Shown piece after piece: positions 17,452 through 26,696 of a DNA stretch of 64,000 bases. A program made the position numbers and the translations under genes. The DNA is from Pseudofrankia inefficax (GTDB taxonomy: Bacteria > Actinomycetota > Actinomycetes > Frankiales > Frankiaceae). Where the stretch lies: the NCBI RefSeq assembly GCF_000166135.1, contig NC_014666.1, positions 3,410,001 to 3,474,000 of the forward strand, in the 5' to 3' direction. Position 1 is the stretch's first letter; each line of letters begins with the position of its first letter. The notes beneath the pieces are model-generated. The model ran no database searches. It was not told the origin of the DNA and was given only the letters and a program-made list of their open reading frames with translations.

Positions 17452-19158
17452 TCAGGCCGTGACCTGGTCGGACAGAAGCCTCCGCGCCAGCGCGACCAGT
17501 GCGCGACGGTCGACCTTCTGGCTGACGAGCCATGGAACCTGCCCGTCGGTGATCGGCAGGATGTGCTGGGGGATCTTGTAACTCGACAGCCGGCCGCGCA
17601 GCCGCCCGCGCAACGACTCGCCCAGCGCCGCTCCGTCACGCGCGAGCCCGGACGGTTCGGCCGAGCCGAGGCGGTTCACGGGAGCGACGCCACCGGAAGG
17701 CACGACGAGGGCGATCACCCGTTCGCCTCGGATCTCGTCCGGGACGCCGACGACGAACGCGAGCTTCACCTCGTCGTCCGCCAGCAGCAGGCTCTCGACC
17801 TCGGCCGGCGCGACGTTGGAGCCGCCGGTCTTGATCAGGTCGTTCTGCCGGCCGGTGAAGAAGAACCAGCCGTCGCGGAAGTAGCCCCGGTCGCCGGTGT
17901 GGTACCAGCCGTCGGCGTCGAAGACGGTGGCCCGGTCCCGCTTGTGCAGGCCCAGCAGGAGGCTGTAGCCGCGGACGAGGACCTCGCCCTCCGCTCCCTC
18001 GGGAAGGTCGTGCCCGGTCTCCGGATCGACGATGCGGTGCTCGATGCCGGGGACGGGCCGTCCGAACGTGCCCCGGTACGCCTCGGGTGCGCCGGCGGCC
18101 TCCTCGGCGGCGGTCTTGAAGGTGTGCGGCCCGCAGGTCTCCGACATGCCGAGCGAGCCGATCGCCAGGCCGGGGTCGGGTGGGCGCCGGTCAGGCGCGA
18201 CCGCCTCGTACAGGCCGGCGCGCAGTGCCCGCAGGTCGGTGCTGGGGAAGTCGGCATGCTCCAGCAGGGCCTTCGTGACGCCGGGCCAGGCCGCCACGTC
18301 GGTGACCCGCTCGTCGGCCAGCAGCCGCAGGGCGGTGCCGGCGTCGAACGTCTCCTGGGTGACGAAACAGGCGCCCCTGGTCAGGGCGCGCAGCAGGCCG
18401 AAGACGAAACCGCCGACCCAGCACAGCGGCATCGGCGTCCAGATCCGGCAGGTCTCGCCGATGCCCCCCAACGCGCCCAGGTTGAAGGCGTGCGTCAGGA
18501 GCGGGCCGTGACCGTGGACGACGCCTTTCGGCTCTCCGGTGGAGCCGGAGGTGTAGGTGACGAGCAGCGGGTCGGCCGGCGTCACGTCCTCGCCCATCGC
18601 GGTGACCACCGCGTCGAGTCCGCCGTCGACCCGCGGGGGCGCGGGCGTGACCGAAAGCCGGCTCGCCCAGACCGGCAGCGCCGACCCGGTCAGCGAGATC
18701 CGGCGCAACTGGGGGAGTGAACCGAGCAGGAGCGGCCCGCCGTACCGATAGGCGGCCAACTCCGGCGCCACCGCCTCCAGCCGGGCGACATAGTCGTGGT
18801 GCAGGAAGGCTGACACGCCAAGCAGCACCTGCAGATCGCTGTGCCGCAGGAACCGGGCCAGCTCGGTGGCCTGGTAGAAGGTGTTCACGGGCACGGTGAC
18901 GGCACCGAGCCGCGCCGCGGCGGCCCAGGCGATCACCCAGTCGACGCCGTTCGGGAACAGCAGGCCGACCCGGCTGCCCTTGCCGATGCCCTGGGTGGCC
19001 AGTTCGGCGGCGAGCCGGGCCGAGCGGTCGTCGAGCTGGGCGAACGTCATCCGCTCGGTCGGGGTGACCACGCAGTCGCGCGGCCCCCACCGCTCGGCGG
19101 CGGTGCGCAGGAGCTCGGGCACGGTGGGCCGGAAGTCCGGCGAGGGTGGCAGGTCCAC
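17452..19158 (-). CDS. AMP-dependent acyl-CoA synthetase (long/medium-chain fatty-acid-CoA ligase type)
   Basis: A 568-residue ANL-superfamily enzyme that activates a carboxylic acid via an acyl-AMP to its CoA thioester. The phosphate loop YTSGSTGEPKG is at 202-212; LGMSETCGPH, WYHTGDRG and GGSNVAPAEVES (A5, A7 and hinge motifs) follow, and SQKVDRRAL near the C-terminus carries the catalytic lysine. The GTG at 19158 (VDLPPSP) gives family length; it lies 17 bases after the stop of the acyl-CoA dehydrogenase. Sitting with two dehydrogenase subunits and a hydratase, it probably loads the pathway acid. Chain type cannot be read from sequence. Confidence 0.88.
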   Translation of the reverse strand: MDLPPSPDFRPTVPELLRTAAERWGPRDCVVTPTERMTFAQLDDRSARLAAELATQGIGKGSRVGLLFPNGVDWVIAWAAAARLGAVTVPVNTFYQATELARFLRHSDLQVLLGVSAFLHHDYVARLEAVAPELAAYRYGGPLLLGSLPQLRRISLTGSALPVWASRLSVTPAPPRVDGGLDAVVTAMGEDVTPADPLLVTYTSGSTGEPKGVVHGHGPLLTHAFNLGALGGIGETCRIWTPMPLCWVGGFVFGLLRALTRGACFVTQETFDAGTALRLLADERVTDVAAWPGVTKALLEHADFPSTDLRALRAGLYEAVAPDRRPPDPGLAIGSLGMSETCGPHTFKTAAEEAAGAPEAYRGTFGRPVPGIEHRIVDPETGHDLPEGAEGEVLVRGYSLLLGLHKRDRATVFDADGWYHTGDRGYFRDGWFFFTGRQNDLIKTGGSNVAPAEVESLLLADDEVKLAFVVGVPDEIRGERVIALVVPSGGVAPVNRLGSAEPSGLARDGAALGESLRGRLRGRLSSYKIPQHILPITDGQVPWLVSQKVDRRALVALARRLLSDQVTA

Positions 19159-19175
19159 GGCAGTCGAGCGCCGGC

Positions 19176-20417
19176 TCAGTTGTGCGGGACCTGGTTGAAC
19201 GGGATGTTCCGGTCGAGGCTCGGCTCGCGGGGAAGGCCGAGGACCTTCTCGCTGACGTTGTTGCGCAGGATTTCCGCCGAGCCGCCGGCGATGGGCGCGC
19301 TGCGGCTGGTCAGGTAGCCCTCGACCCACCCGCCGGCGCCGGCGTCGCCCGGTTCCCAGGTCACCGCCGCGGCGCCGCCGATGGCCAGCGCGGCCTCGGC
19401 GCCGCGCTGCGACAGGGCGTCGTTGCCCATCTTGAGCAGGCTGCCGTAGCCGTGGTCGAGCCGGCCGGTCTCGATGCCGTGCGAGACCCGGGCCGCGACG
19501 AGCTTCTGGACCTGGAGCATCACGTGCAGCCCGGTGACCGTGCGCCGCGCGCCGTCGTCACCCGCGAGGCCCCGGCTTCTCACCAGGGCCACCAGGTCGG
19601 AGACGTCCGCGCGGAAGTCGACCCGTTTGGCCCCGCCTCGCCCGACCCAGGCGTGCTCGATCTCCAACAGGCCCCGGATCACCCGCCAGCCCTGGTCCTG
19701 CTCGCCGACGAGGTTCGCGGCCGGCACCTCTACGTCGGTGAAGAACTCCTCGCAGAAGTGCTCCTCGCCGTTGATCTGGCGGATCGGGCGGATCTCCAGG
19801 CCCGGCGCCCGCAGATCGACGATCAGCAGCGAGATCCCGCGGTGCTTGGGCACGTCCCAGTTGGTGCGCACCGGGCACAGCGCGAAATCGGCGAAGTGCG
19901 CGCCGGTGCTCCACGTCTTCTGCCCGTTGACGAGGAACGTGTCGTCGCGCCGGTCGGCCCGCGTGAGCAGGCCGGCGAGGTCCGAGCCTCCGCCGGGCTC
20001 GGACAGCAGCTGCAGCCAGATCTCCTCGCCGGACAGGATCCGGCGCAGGTGGCGTTCCTTCTGCGCGTGCGTCCCATAGGCGGCCAGTGTCGCGCCCAGG
20101 ATGTTGATCGAGACCCCGAAGAACCGGGTGGGGACGTCGTAGCCGGCCGCCTCCTGGAGGAACACCCGTTCGTGGTCCAACGTCAGGCCCTGGCCGCCGT
20201 GCTCGACGGGGAAGGTGAAGCCCGCGTACCCGGCCGCGTGAAGCAGGGCCTGAATCCGCTTCGCCTCCGCGACGCGCTCGGGGGACGGGTCGCCGACGAG
20301 GTCTGGATCGGCCCCTTCGACGCGGTTCAGGTTCGCGGCCAGCCATTCTCGGGCTCGGACGCGGTAATCGTGCAGCTGCGCCGGCTCGGTCCGGTCGGTC
20401 GTGCTGGCTGTGCTCAT
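19176..20417 (-). CDS. Acyl-CoA dehydrogenase, large-type subunit
   Basis: A 413-residue FAD-dependent acyl-CoA dehydrogenase. LLSEPGGGSDLAG (FAD-binding) and VNGQKTWSTGAHFADF mark the central domain; the C-terminal helix bundle ends with IAGGSAEILRNNVSEKVLGLP. In classic members the corresponding place reads E-G-T with the catalytic Glu; here it is G-G-S, as in the large partners of actinobacterial heterotetrameric enzymes. Twelve bases separate it from the small-type gene upstream, and GAGGAGG precedes the ATG. By analogy with FadE pairs of Mycobacterium cholesterol degradation, the two probably form an alpha2beta2 enzyme acting on a bulky acyl-CoA. Confidence 0.9.
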   Translation of the reverse strand: MSTASTTDRTEPAQLHDYRVRAREWLAANLNRVEGADPDLVGDPSPERVAEAKRIQALLHAAGYAGFTFPVEHGGQGLTLDHERVFLQEAAGYDVPTRFFGVSINILGATLAAYGTHAQKERHLRRILSGEEIWLQLLSEPGGGSDLAGLLTRADRRDDTFLVNGQKTWSTGAHFADFALCPVRTNWDVPKHRGISLLIVDLRAPGLEIRPIRQINGEEHFCEEFFTDVEVPAANLVGEQDQGWRVIRGLLEIEHAWVGRGGAKRVDFRADVSDLVALVRSRGLAGDDGARRTVTGLHVMLQVQKLVAARVSHGIETGRLDHGYGSLLKMGNDALSQRGAEAALAIGGAAAVTWEPGDAGAGGWVEGYLTSRSAPIAGGSAEILRNNVSEKVLGLPREPSLDRNIPFNQVPHN

Positions 20418-20429
20418 CGGCGCGCCTCC

Positions 20430-21551
20430 TCAGAATCCGACCGCGGTGGCCAACCGGTCCAAGTGGTAGTCCACACCCCCGAAGATCACGGCGTTGGTCT
20501 CGGTCCGGCGCAGGAACAGGTGCAGGTCGTGCTCCCAGGTGAAGCCGATCCCGCCGTGCATCTGCAGGCAGTCCCGCACGACCGCGGGGCACCGGTCTGC
20601 GACGTAGGCCTTGGCGAGGGACGCCGCCTCGGGGGCGCCCTGCTCGGACTGCGCCGCGGCGAGTGCCGCGCTCGTCGCGGCCTTGGCCGACTCCAGCCAC
20701 AGCAGCATCTCCGCCAGCCGGTGCTTGAGCGCCTGGTAGGACCCGATCGGGCGGCCGAAGGCCTTGCGGTCCTTCACGTACTGAAGCGTCATCCCGTAGA
20801 GCCGATCGGTCGCTCCGACCGTCTCGGCGCACTGCAGCGCGAGGGTCAGCGCGAACTGCAGGTCCACCTGGGCGCCGGCCGCGCCTGGTTCACCGACCAC
20901 GTGGGACGGCGGGACCTCGACGCCGTCGAAGCGGACCCGGCTGTAGCGACGGGTCAGATCGAGCCCTTCCAGCGGGGTCACCGTGACACCGGGCGTGTGC
21001 GCGTCGACGAGCAGCTGGGTCGCGCCCGCGCCGGCCGTCCGGACGGTCACCAGCAGGTGATCGACGGCGTCGGCGTCCTGCACCGGAGTCTTCACGCCGT
21101 CCAGCCGGAAGCCGGTGCCGGTCCGCGTCGCGCTCACCGTCGCGTCCTCGGCGCACCAGCGTTCGGCCGGCTCGCAGATCGCCCACGTCGCCGTCTCCTG
21201 CCCGGTCACGAGCAGGGGCAGGAGCTCCTTGGCGAGGTGCTCGGCCCCGGCGCGGGCCAGCGCGTAGGCGACGACGTTCGTGGGCAGCACCGGTCCGGAC
21301 AGGAGCGCGCCGCCCAGCTCCTCGGCGACGATGCCGAGATCGCGGACACCCTCGCCCGACAGCGTGCCGCCACCCAGGTCCTCGGGCACCAGCATCGACG
21401 TCCAGCCGAGCTCGGCGCCGCCGGTCAGCAGGTCGCCGTCGACGCCGCGACCGATCCGCTCCCGGACGACGGGCATCGGCGCGCGTGCCGCGAGGAACTT
21501 CCGGGTCGTGGCCTGGAAGAGCCTCTGGTCGTCGGACAGGTCGAGGTCCAC
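20430..21551 (-). CDS. Acyl-CoA dehydrogenase, small-type subunit
   Basis: A 373-residue acyl-CoA dehydrogenase of the smaller class. The central FAD motif is degenerate (ICEPAERWCAED), whereas the C-terminal segment QMHGGIGFTWEHDLHLFLRR is well conserved, the usual pattern for the partner of a large-type subunit. It is the first gene of its operon, GTG start with GGGAGGG nine bases ahead, and begins 48 bases from a TAAG-type element shared with the divergent ligase operon. Order small-then-large matches the domain order of the fused dehydrogenase at 35006. Confidence 0.9.
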   Translation of the reverse strand: MDLDLSDDQRLFQATTRKFLAARAPMPVVRERIGRGVDGDLLTGGAELGWTSMLVPEDLGGGTLSGEGVRDLGIVAEELGGALLSGPVLPTNVVAYALARAGAEHLAKELLPLLVTGQETATWAICEPAERWCAEDATVSATRTGTGFRLDGVKTPVQDADAVDHLLVTVRTAGAGATQLLVDAHTPGVTVTPLEGLDLTRRYSRVRFDGVEVPPSHVVGEPGAAGAQVDLQFALTLALQCAETVGATDRLYGMTLQYVKDRKAFGRPIGSYQALKHRLAEMLLWLESAKAATSAALAAAQSEQGAPEAASLAKAYVADRCPAVVRDCLQMHGGIGFTWEHDLHLFLRRTETNAVIFGGVDYHLDRLATAVGF

Positions 21552-21599
21552 GTCGCGGTTCCCTCCCTCGCTTGGGTTCGCTGGAGTCTCTCACATAGT

Positions 21600-21629
21600 T
21601 AAGGCGTCACGCTCAATTTCTTCTATAGT
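21600..21629. promoter_or_regulatory. Divergent control region: TAAG-N8-CTCA (site E) and leaderless -10 box
   Basis: TAAG 21600-21603 and CTCA 21612-21615, followed eight bases later by TATAGT (21624-21629), which ends six bases before the GTG of the ligase gene at 21636. The element would cover the -35 region, so a protein bound there should block transcription; the divergent dehydrogenase gene starts 48 bases to the left. Confidence 0.65.
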
Positions 21630-21635
21630 GGTCCG

Positions 21636-23216
21636 GTGACCGAAGCGACGCCCGAGCCGTCCAGCCTGGCCGAGATCGCGCTGCTGCGGGTGCGCCGCAG
21701 CGACTCGGCTCCCTTCCTCATGACGATCGACGAACGCCAGCCCCACGAGGTGCGCGCCCGTTCGTACGGCGAGATCGCCGAGCGGGCGGCCGCGCTGGCC
21801 GGCGTCCTCGCGGCGGCGGGAGTCTCGCCGGGCGAGCGGGTCGGCTGCTATCTGTCTAATGCGCCCTGCTGGGTCGTCGGCGCGCTGGGAACCTGGTGGG
21901 CCGGCGGGGTGGTCGCCGCCGTCGGCACCCTCGTGCCGGGACCCGAGGCGGCCCGGCTGTTCGAGCTCGCGGGCGTCTCGACCGTCGTCGCGGTTGCCGG
22001 GGCACCCGAGTTGCCGGCGACGTTCAGGGTCGTCACGATCGACCAGGAGGGCGACGGCGTGGCCGCCCCGGCTCGTCCCGCCGGCGGTCCCGGACCCCTC
22101 GACTTCCGCCTGCCCGACCCGGACGAGCTGGGGGCGATCTTCTTCACCTCGGGGACGACGGGCGCGCCCAAGGGCATCACCTACACCCATGGCGACTTCG
22201 TGACGGGGGCGAAGCGGGTCGCCGGCGGCTACGCCCGCAAGGCGACCTACCGTCCGGACCCGGCGCCCGCGCACCTGGCGCCCGGAGTCGTGTTCAACCC
22301 GTTCGGGCACACGGCCGGATTCCTGCGGCTGGCGTTCCGGATGTGGATCGGCCGGCCCACGCTGCTGATCCCGAAGTTCACCGTGCCGGCCGTGCGGGCG
22401 TACTTCGCCCGGTTCAGCGCCGACTCGCTCCAGCTGACGCCGACCATGATCCACATGTTGGCGACGAGTGGCGAGCCGATCGAGCTGCGCGGGGTCCAGT
22501 ACGTCACCTCGGGCACCGCCCCGCTCTCCGTCGCGACCCGCGACCGGTTCGAGCAGCGGTTCGGCGTGCCCGTGCTCGACGCCTACGGCATGACCGAGGT
22601 GGGCGTGGTGAGCCAGGAGCGGCTGGAGGACGTCCGCGCGGGCCTGCGGCGGCCGGGATCGGTGGGGCGCCCGGCGACCGGAGTGGACATCCGGATCCGG
22701 CCGCTCGACGACGAGGAAAGGCCCGCCGGAGAGGGCGAGATCCTCGTACGTACCAAGGACATGCCGGCCGAGTTCGTCGGCGGCGCGAAGGTCCCCGTCG
22801 ACGCGGAGGGATGGTTCGCGACCGGCGACGTCGGGCGCCTGGAGGACGGTCTGCTCTACGTCACCGGCCGGGCCCAGGAGAAGATCATCGTGGGTGGCTT
22901 CAACGTCTACCCCGCCGAGGTCGAGGACGCCGCGCGCCGGTCGCCCCTCGTCACCGACCTCGTCGTCGTCGGCCTGCCCGACGACCGGCTGGGCGAGCGG
23001 CCGGTCGCCGGCGTCGTCTGGGCGGGGGCGCCCGACGAGGAGGCCCTGCTGCGGGAGCTGCGGACCGGGCTGGCGCACTACAAGGTCCCGCGCGGGACCT
23101 TCGCGCTCGACGCCGTGCCGCTGACGCCACGGGACAAGGTCGACCGCCGCCGGGCCAGGGAGCTGGCCCGCGCCGCGCTCGACCAGGTGACGGCGGACGG
23201 GGGCGTTGCGCGATGA
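21636..23216 (+). CDS. AMP-dependent CoA ligase
   Basis: A 526-residue ANL-superfamily acyl-CoA synthetase, distinct from the one at 17452. Motifs in order: FTSGTTGAPKG (about 169-179), YGMTEVG (about 322), WFATGDVG, GGFNVYPAEVED at the domain hinge and TPRDKVDRR with the catalytic lysine near residue 504. The GTG start has no ribosome site and follows a -10-like TATAGT by six bases, suggesting a leaderless mRNA. Its TGA overlaps the ATG of the next gene (ATGA). It activates a carboxylate for the downstream hydratase and dehydrogenase; substrate unknown. Confidence 0.9.
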   Translation: MTEATPEPSSLAEIALLRVRRSDSAPFLMTIDERQPHEVRARSYGEIAERAAALAGVLAAAGVSPGERVGCYLSNAPCWVVGALGTWWAGGVVAAVGTLVPGPEAARLFELAGVSTVVAVAGAPELPATFRVVTIDQEGDGVAAPARPAGGPGPLDFRLPDPDELGAIFFTSGTTGAPKGITYTHGDFVTGAKRVAGGYARKATYRPDPAPAHLAPGVVFNPFGHTAGFLRLAFRMWIGRPTLLIPKFTVPAVRAYFARFSADSLQLTPTMIHMLATSGEPIELRGVQYVTSGTAPLSVATRDRFEQRFGVPVLDAYGMTEVGVVSQERLEDVRAGLRRPGSVGRPATGVDIRIRPLDDEERPAGEGEILVRTKDMPAEFVGGAKVPVDAEGWFATGDVGRLEDGLLYVTGRAQEKIIVGGFNVYPAEVEDAARRSPLVTDLVVVGLPDDRLGERPVAGVVWAGAPDEEALLRELRTGLAHYKVPRGTFALDAVPLTPRDKVDRRRARELARAALDQVTADGGVAR

Positions 23217-23992
23217 CCGACGAGCTCAACGTGGAGCGCCGTGGCCGCGTACTCGTGGTCACGCTGGACCGCCAGCAGCGGATGAACGCGCTGAGCCAGC
23301 GGATCCAGACGACGCTGCGCGAGACCTGGACGTCGCTGCGGACCGACCGGACCATTCGCGCCATCGTCATCACCGCCGCCGGCCGCCGGGCGTTCTGCAC
23401 CGGCATGGACCTCCAGGACTTCGCCGAGCGCGGCGGCCCGCGCGAGATCAACCCGGACGTCCACGCGGAGCTGCGCCAGACGCCGCTGGAGTGCGACGTG
23501 TGGCTCCCGACGATCGTCGCCGTGAACGGCGTCTGCACGGGGGCGGGCTTCCACTTCGTCGCCGACGCCGACGTGGTGGTCGCCTCGACGGACGCCTGGT
23601 TCGTCGACACCCACGTCAGCGTCGGCCAGGTCACCGCGATCGAGCCGATCACGTTGCTGCCTCGGATCGGGCTGGGCAACGCGCTGCGTCTCGCCGTCCT
23701 CGGTCGCAAGGGCCGCCTCGACGCGGCCGAGGCGCTGCGGATCTCGCTCGTCGACGAGGTGGTCGAGCCGGACCGGCTGCTGGACCGGGCCCTCGAACTG
23801 GCCGACATCGCGGCGTCGGGATCCCCGGCCGCGATCGAGGCGTCGAAGCGCGCCATCCGGTCCGCCCTGGAGCGGCCGATGGCACAGGCCATGCAGTACG
23901 GGTGGGACCTGCTGATCGAGCATCGGGCCCATCCGGACTGCAACGAGGGCCCGCTGGCCTTCGTCGAGCGTCGGGAGGCGAGATGGCAGTGA
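23213..23992 (+). CDS. Enoyl-CoA hydratase/isomerase family protein
   Basis: A 259-residue crotonase-fold protein with oxyanion-hole segments FCTGMDL (61-67) and NGVCTGAGFHFVADAD (around 103-118). The two glutamates of classic hydratases are not evident; the corresponding helix reads VSVGQVTAIEP. It may be a hydratase with altered residues, an isomerase or a hydrolase of the same fold. The start ATG overlaps the ligase stop, and its own end overlaps the acyl-CoA dehydrogenase gene by ten bases, so the three genes are tightly coupled. Confidence 0.87.
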   Translation: MTDELNVERRGRVLVVTLDRQQRMNALSQRIQTTLRETWTSLRTDRTIRAIVITAAGRRAFCTGMDLQDFAERGGPREINPDVHAELRQTPLECDVWLPTIVAVNGVCTGAGFHFVADADVVVASTDAWFVDTHVSVGQVTAIEPITLLPRIGLGNALRLAVLGRKGRLDAAEALRISLVDEVVEPDRLLDRALELADIAASGSPAAIEASKRAIRSALERPMAQAMQYGWDLLIEHRAHPDCNEGPLAFVERREARWQ

Positions 23993-25212
23993 GCGGGAGC
24001 ATCGGCTCCGAGGACGTCGAGCGGGACGTGCAGGAGTTTCTCCGCGCACACCTGCCGGCGGAGTGGGTCGCGGCGATCGGCCGCGGCGACACCGGTGCGG
24101 TGGGTGCGTTCAGAGACCAGCTCGACCTCTCGGCGTGGTGGGTGAGCCTCGCCGACGCGGGGTACGTGACGCCGACCTGGCCGGCCGAGTACGGCGGCCT
24201 CGGCGCGAGCCGGGCGGTGGGCGGCGCGATCGGACGCGTGCTCAGCGGCTACCGGGTGCCGCGCTTCACCAACCCGGTCGGCGTCGACCTGGTCGGGCCG
24301 GCCCTGCTGCGGTGGGGCACGGACGGGCAGAAACGGCGGTTCCTGCGCCCCATCGCGCGGCACCAGGAGATCTGGTGCCAGCTGTTCTCCGAGCCCGGCG
24401 CGGGCTCGGACCTGGCGGGCCTGTCGACGAAGGCGGTCCGGGACGGCGACCGGTGGCTGGTCAGCGGCCAGAAGGTGTGGACGAGCCTCGCCCACCTGGC
24501 GTCCCACGGCCTGCTGCTGGCCAGGACGGATCCCGACGTGCCGAAGCACAAGGGGATCACCGCGTTCCTGCTGCCGATGGACCAGCCGGGCGTGACCGTC
24601 CGCCCGCTGCGCCACATGGCCGGTGACATCGAGTTCAACGAGGTCTTCCTGGACGACGTGCCGGTCGCGGACGAGCTGCGGCTGGGCGAGGTGGGCCAGG
24701 GCTGGCAGGTCGCCGTCTCGGTCCTGCTCAACGAGCGGCAGGCGACCTCGGGGTCCGGCGGAGCGCTGCCCGGGACCGTGACCGGGCGGTCCGTCGAGGC
24801 GCTGATCCGCCGGCACGCGCCCGTCGACGACGTCGGCCTGCGGGAGCGTCTCGTGCAGGCCTTCATCGAGGACAAGCTGCTCTCCCTGACCGGCCGCCGC
24901 GCCGCCGCCCGGCGCCGCGCCGGGGGTGGCGTCGGCCCGGAGGGGTCGGTCCTCAAGCTCCTCTACGGCGAGCACGCCCGGCGCCTGCAGGAGCTCGCGT
25001 GCGACCTGGAGGGCGCCGGCGGCCAGGCCTGGGTCGAGGGCGACCGGTGGCGCCAGAACACGGCCTGGTCGTTCCTGCGGGTGCAGTCCAAGACCATCGC
25101 GGGCGGCACGTCCGAGATCCAGCGCAACATCATCGGCGAACGCGTCCTGGGCCTGCCCAAGGAGCCGGACGTCGACCGAGACCTCCCCTGGTCCCAGGTC
25201 CGCCACTCCTGA
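23983..25212 (+). CDS. Acyl-CoA dehydrogenase, large-type
   Basis: A 409-residue acyl-CoA dehydrogenase of the large class: LFSEPGAGSDLAG and VSGQKVWTSLAHLASHG in the FAD domain, PKHKGITAF, and the C-terminal IAGGTSEIQRNIIGERVLGLP with glycine where classic enzymes have the catalytic glutamate. A stretch of arginines and alanines (GRRAAARRRAGGG, about residue 305) interrupts the helix bundle. Unlike the operon on the other strand, no small-type partner gene follows, so it may pair with a subunit encoded elsewhere. ATG 23983 has GGGAGG eight bases upstream. Confidence 0.9.
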   Translation: MAVSGSIGSEDVERDVQEFLRAHLPAEWVAAIGRGDTGAVGAFRDQLDLSAWWVSLADAGYVTPTWPAEYGGLGASRAVGGAIGRVLSGYRVPRFTNPVGVDLVGPALLRWGTDGQKRRFLRPIARHQEIWCQLFSEPGAGSDLAGLSTKAVRDGDRWLVSGQKVWTSLAHLASHGLLLARTDPDVPKHKGITAFLLPMDQPGVTVRPLRHMAGDIEFNEVFLDDVPVADELRLGEVGQGWQVAVSVLLNERQATSGSGGALPGTVTGRSVEALIRRHAPVDDVGLRERLVQAFIEDKLLSLTGRRAAARRRAGGGVGPEGSVLKLLYGEHARRLQELACDLEGAGGQAWVEGDRWRQNTAWSFLRVQSKTIAGGTSEIQRNIIGERVLGLPKEPDVDRDLPWSQVRHS

Positions 25213-25405
25213 GGGAGGACTTCTCGCGTAGGACGGCCTCGATCTGTGAGCGGGCCGGCAGCAGCCGTCAGAAGGTCAGATCGTCCCAGTAGATGGTCAT
25301 CGGGATGGGGTTGGTGATCTCTGGCGCCCCGGTCTCCCTTTGTCCGTCGCCTCCATTGGTGACTGACCCGGCAGTCTGTCTGACCCATCAGGTATGGTCG
25401 CTCGT

Positions 25406-26344
25406 ATGCCGACAAACGAACACGAGACGCCACTGGACCTGGTCCGTCTCGATCCGTCCCTGCCTGGCTGGGTGCAGGCCGCGGTGCTCGGCGACGCGAC
25501 CCCGGCGTTCGACCATGCGGAGCTGTTCGACCCGAACATCCGCCCGAGCACCTACCAGGGCGACGCGCTGGTGGTGTTCCGCGACAAGAACAAACAGGCG
25601 GTCCACGCGATCGTCTTCGAGATCCAGCGTGACCGGTCGCTCGCCAAGCTCGCGTCATGGAAGCTCTACATCGGTCATTTGGAGGCGCGGTTCGGAGTCC
25701 AGGCCGCGCTGGTGGTGCTCGTGCCTGACCGGGCGACCGCCGATTGGTACGACAGGCAGATCGCGGCGCAGACCGGCAGCGGAGCGCTGCTGCGACCACG
25801 GTTCTTCATCCCCGCTGATGTGCCGCGCATCCTCGACGAGCGGGACGCCGCGGCCCATCCGGCACGCGCCCTGTTCGCCGACCTGTGCAACCTCGATGAG
25901 GATGATCTCAACTGTGATGTGGACGCCGAGGACGTTGATGAGATGTTCCCGGCCATGGTGGCGGCGCTCGGTCAGCTGGACCCGTCCACGTGGGCTTTCT
26001 ACGATGATGAGATTCGGGGCCGGCTGCCGGCGGCAGCGCAGGCGCGTTGGGAGGCGTTCGTCATGACCACCGCTATGGGTCCGAGGTATCGAACCGAGCT
26101 CTACAACCAGATCGACGCCACGGCCGAGGCGCGTGGCCGGGCCGAGGGCCGCGCTGAGGGAAGGGCTGAGGGAAGGGCTCAGGCGGCGCGGCTGCTGCTG
26201 ACGTTGCTGGAGAAACGCGGTGTGGCGGTACCGGCCGAGACCCGGCAACTGATCATGTCGTGTACCGACAGCGACCGGCTTGATCTCTGGTTCGACCGAG
26301 CCTTCACGGCGACGACCGCCGAGGACATTGTCCGGGCCGAGTAA
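25406..26344 (+). CDS. Rpn/PD-(D/E)XK-like protein with C-terminal RGRAEG repeats
   Basis: About 312 residues, of a type abundant in Frankia-like genomes and distantly related to Rpn (recombination-promoting nuclease / transposase-like) proteins. The N-terminal part has a nuclease-like core, FEIQRDRSLAKLASWKLYIGHL, with E-x-Q as in many PD-(D/E)XK enzymes. Residues about 233-255 are tandem RGRAEG/GRAEGRAQ repeats, a feature of this group. No cognate partner is visible. The ATG at 25406 stands seven bases after TATGGT (25393-25398), so a leaderless start is plausible; ATG 25394 would add four residues. Its neighbour is a transposase remnant, so this patch looks acquired. Confidence 0.7.
   Translation: MPTNEHETPLDLVRLDPSLPGWVQAAVLGDATPAFDHAELFDPNIRPSTYQGDALVVFRDKNKQAVHAIVFEIQRDRSLAKLASWKLYIGHLEARFGVQAALVVLVPDRATADWYDRQIAAQTGSGALLRPRFFIPADVPRILDERDAAAHPARALFADLCNLDEDDLNCDVDAEDVDEMFPAMVAALGQLDPSTWAFYDDEIRGRLPAAAQARWEAFVMTTAMGPRYRTELYNQIDATAEARGRAEGRAEGRAEGRAQAARLLLTLLEKRGVAVPAETRQLIMSCTDSDRLDLWFDRAFTATTAEDIVRAE
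26127..26178 (+). repeat. In-frame tandem repeats coding RGRAEG units
   Basis: Near-identical 12-base units (such as GGGCTGAGGGAA) repeat within the coding sequence of the Rpn-like protein and encode GRAE blocks, likely forming a charged helical or coiled linker. Unit number in such repeats tends to vary between strains. Confidence 0.7.
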
Positions 26345-26370
26345 CAGAGCCCTGGCCGGCGCCCCCTCGC

Positions 26371-26559
26371 GGGTGGAGCCAAGGCTGGCCACCGGTCGAC
26401 GTCGAGATCCTCACCTGTTCGGACGACTACTCCCGGTTCGCCCTACGCGTCACCGCACACCTGAAGATCACCGGGAAGATCCCGGGGTCTCGGTACAGCG
26501 GAAGACTGACAGCGCGGTCTGCACCAGTGACGAATGCGCCGGATCAGCCTGACCTGTGA
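26371..26559 (+). pseudogene. Transposase (IS481-like) fragment
   Basis: A short open stretch translating to VDVEILTCSDDYSRFALRVT, then AHLKITGKI, before the similarity fades and a TGA ends it at 26559. This matches the middle of the DDE integrase core of IS481-type transposases, where D-x-x-S-R-x-A surrounds the second catalytic region. There is no start codon, no N-terminal helix-turn-helix and no C-terminal catalytic part, so it is a remnant. The whole gap 26345-26696 holds only this fragment; in 26560-26696 I see nothing recognisable. Confidence 0.5.
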
Positions 26560-26696
26560 GTGCCCTGGTTCGCTGTCGTGGTCATCGCAGCTTCCGACCC
26601 GTCCAGACTCCTGCCCGGTCTGGATCACGTCACCCTGCTGGAGCACGCCAACATCGACGTGCGCATTGTGAGCGACGATCGCTGCGCCCATGCGGG

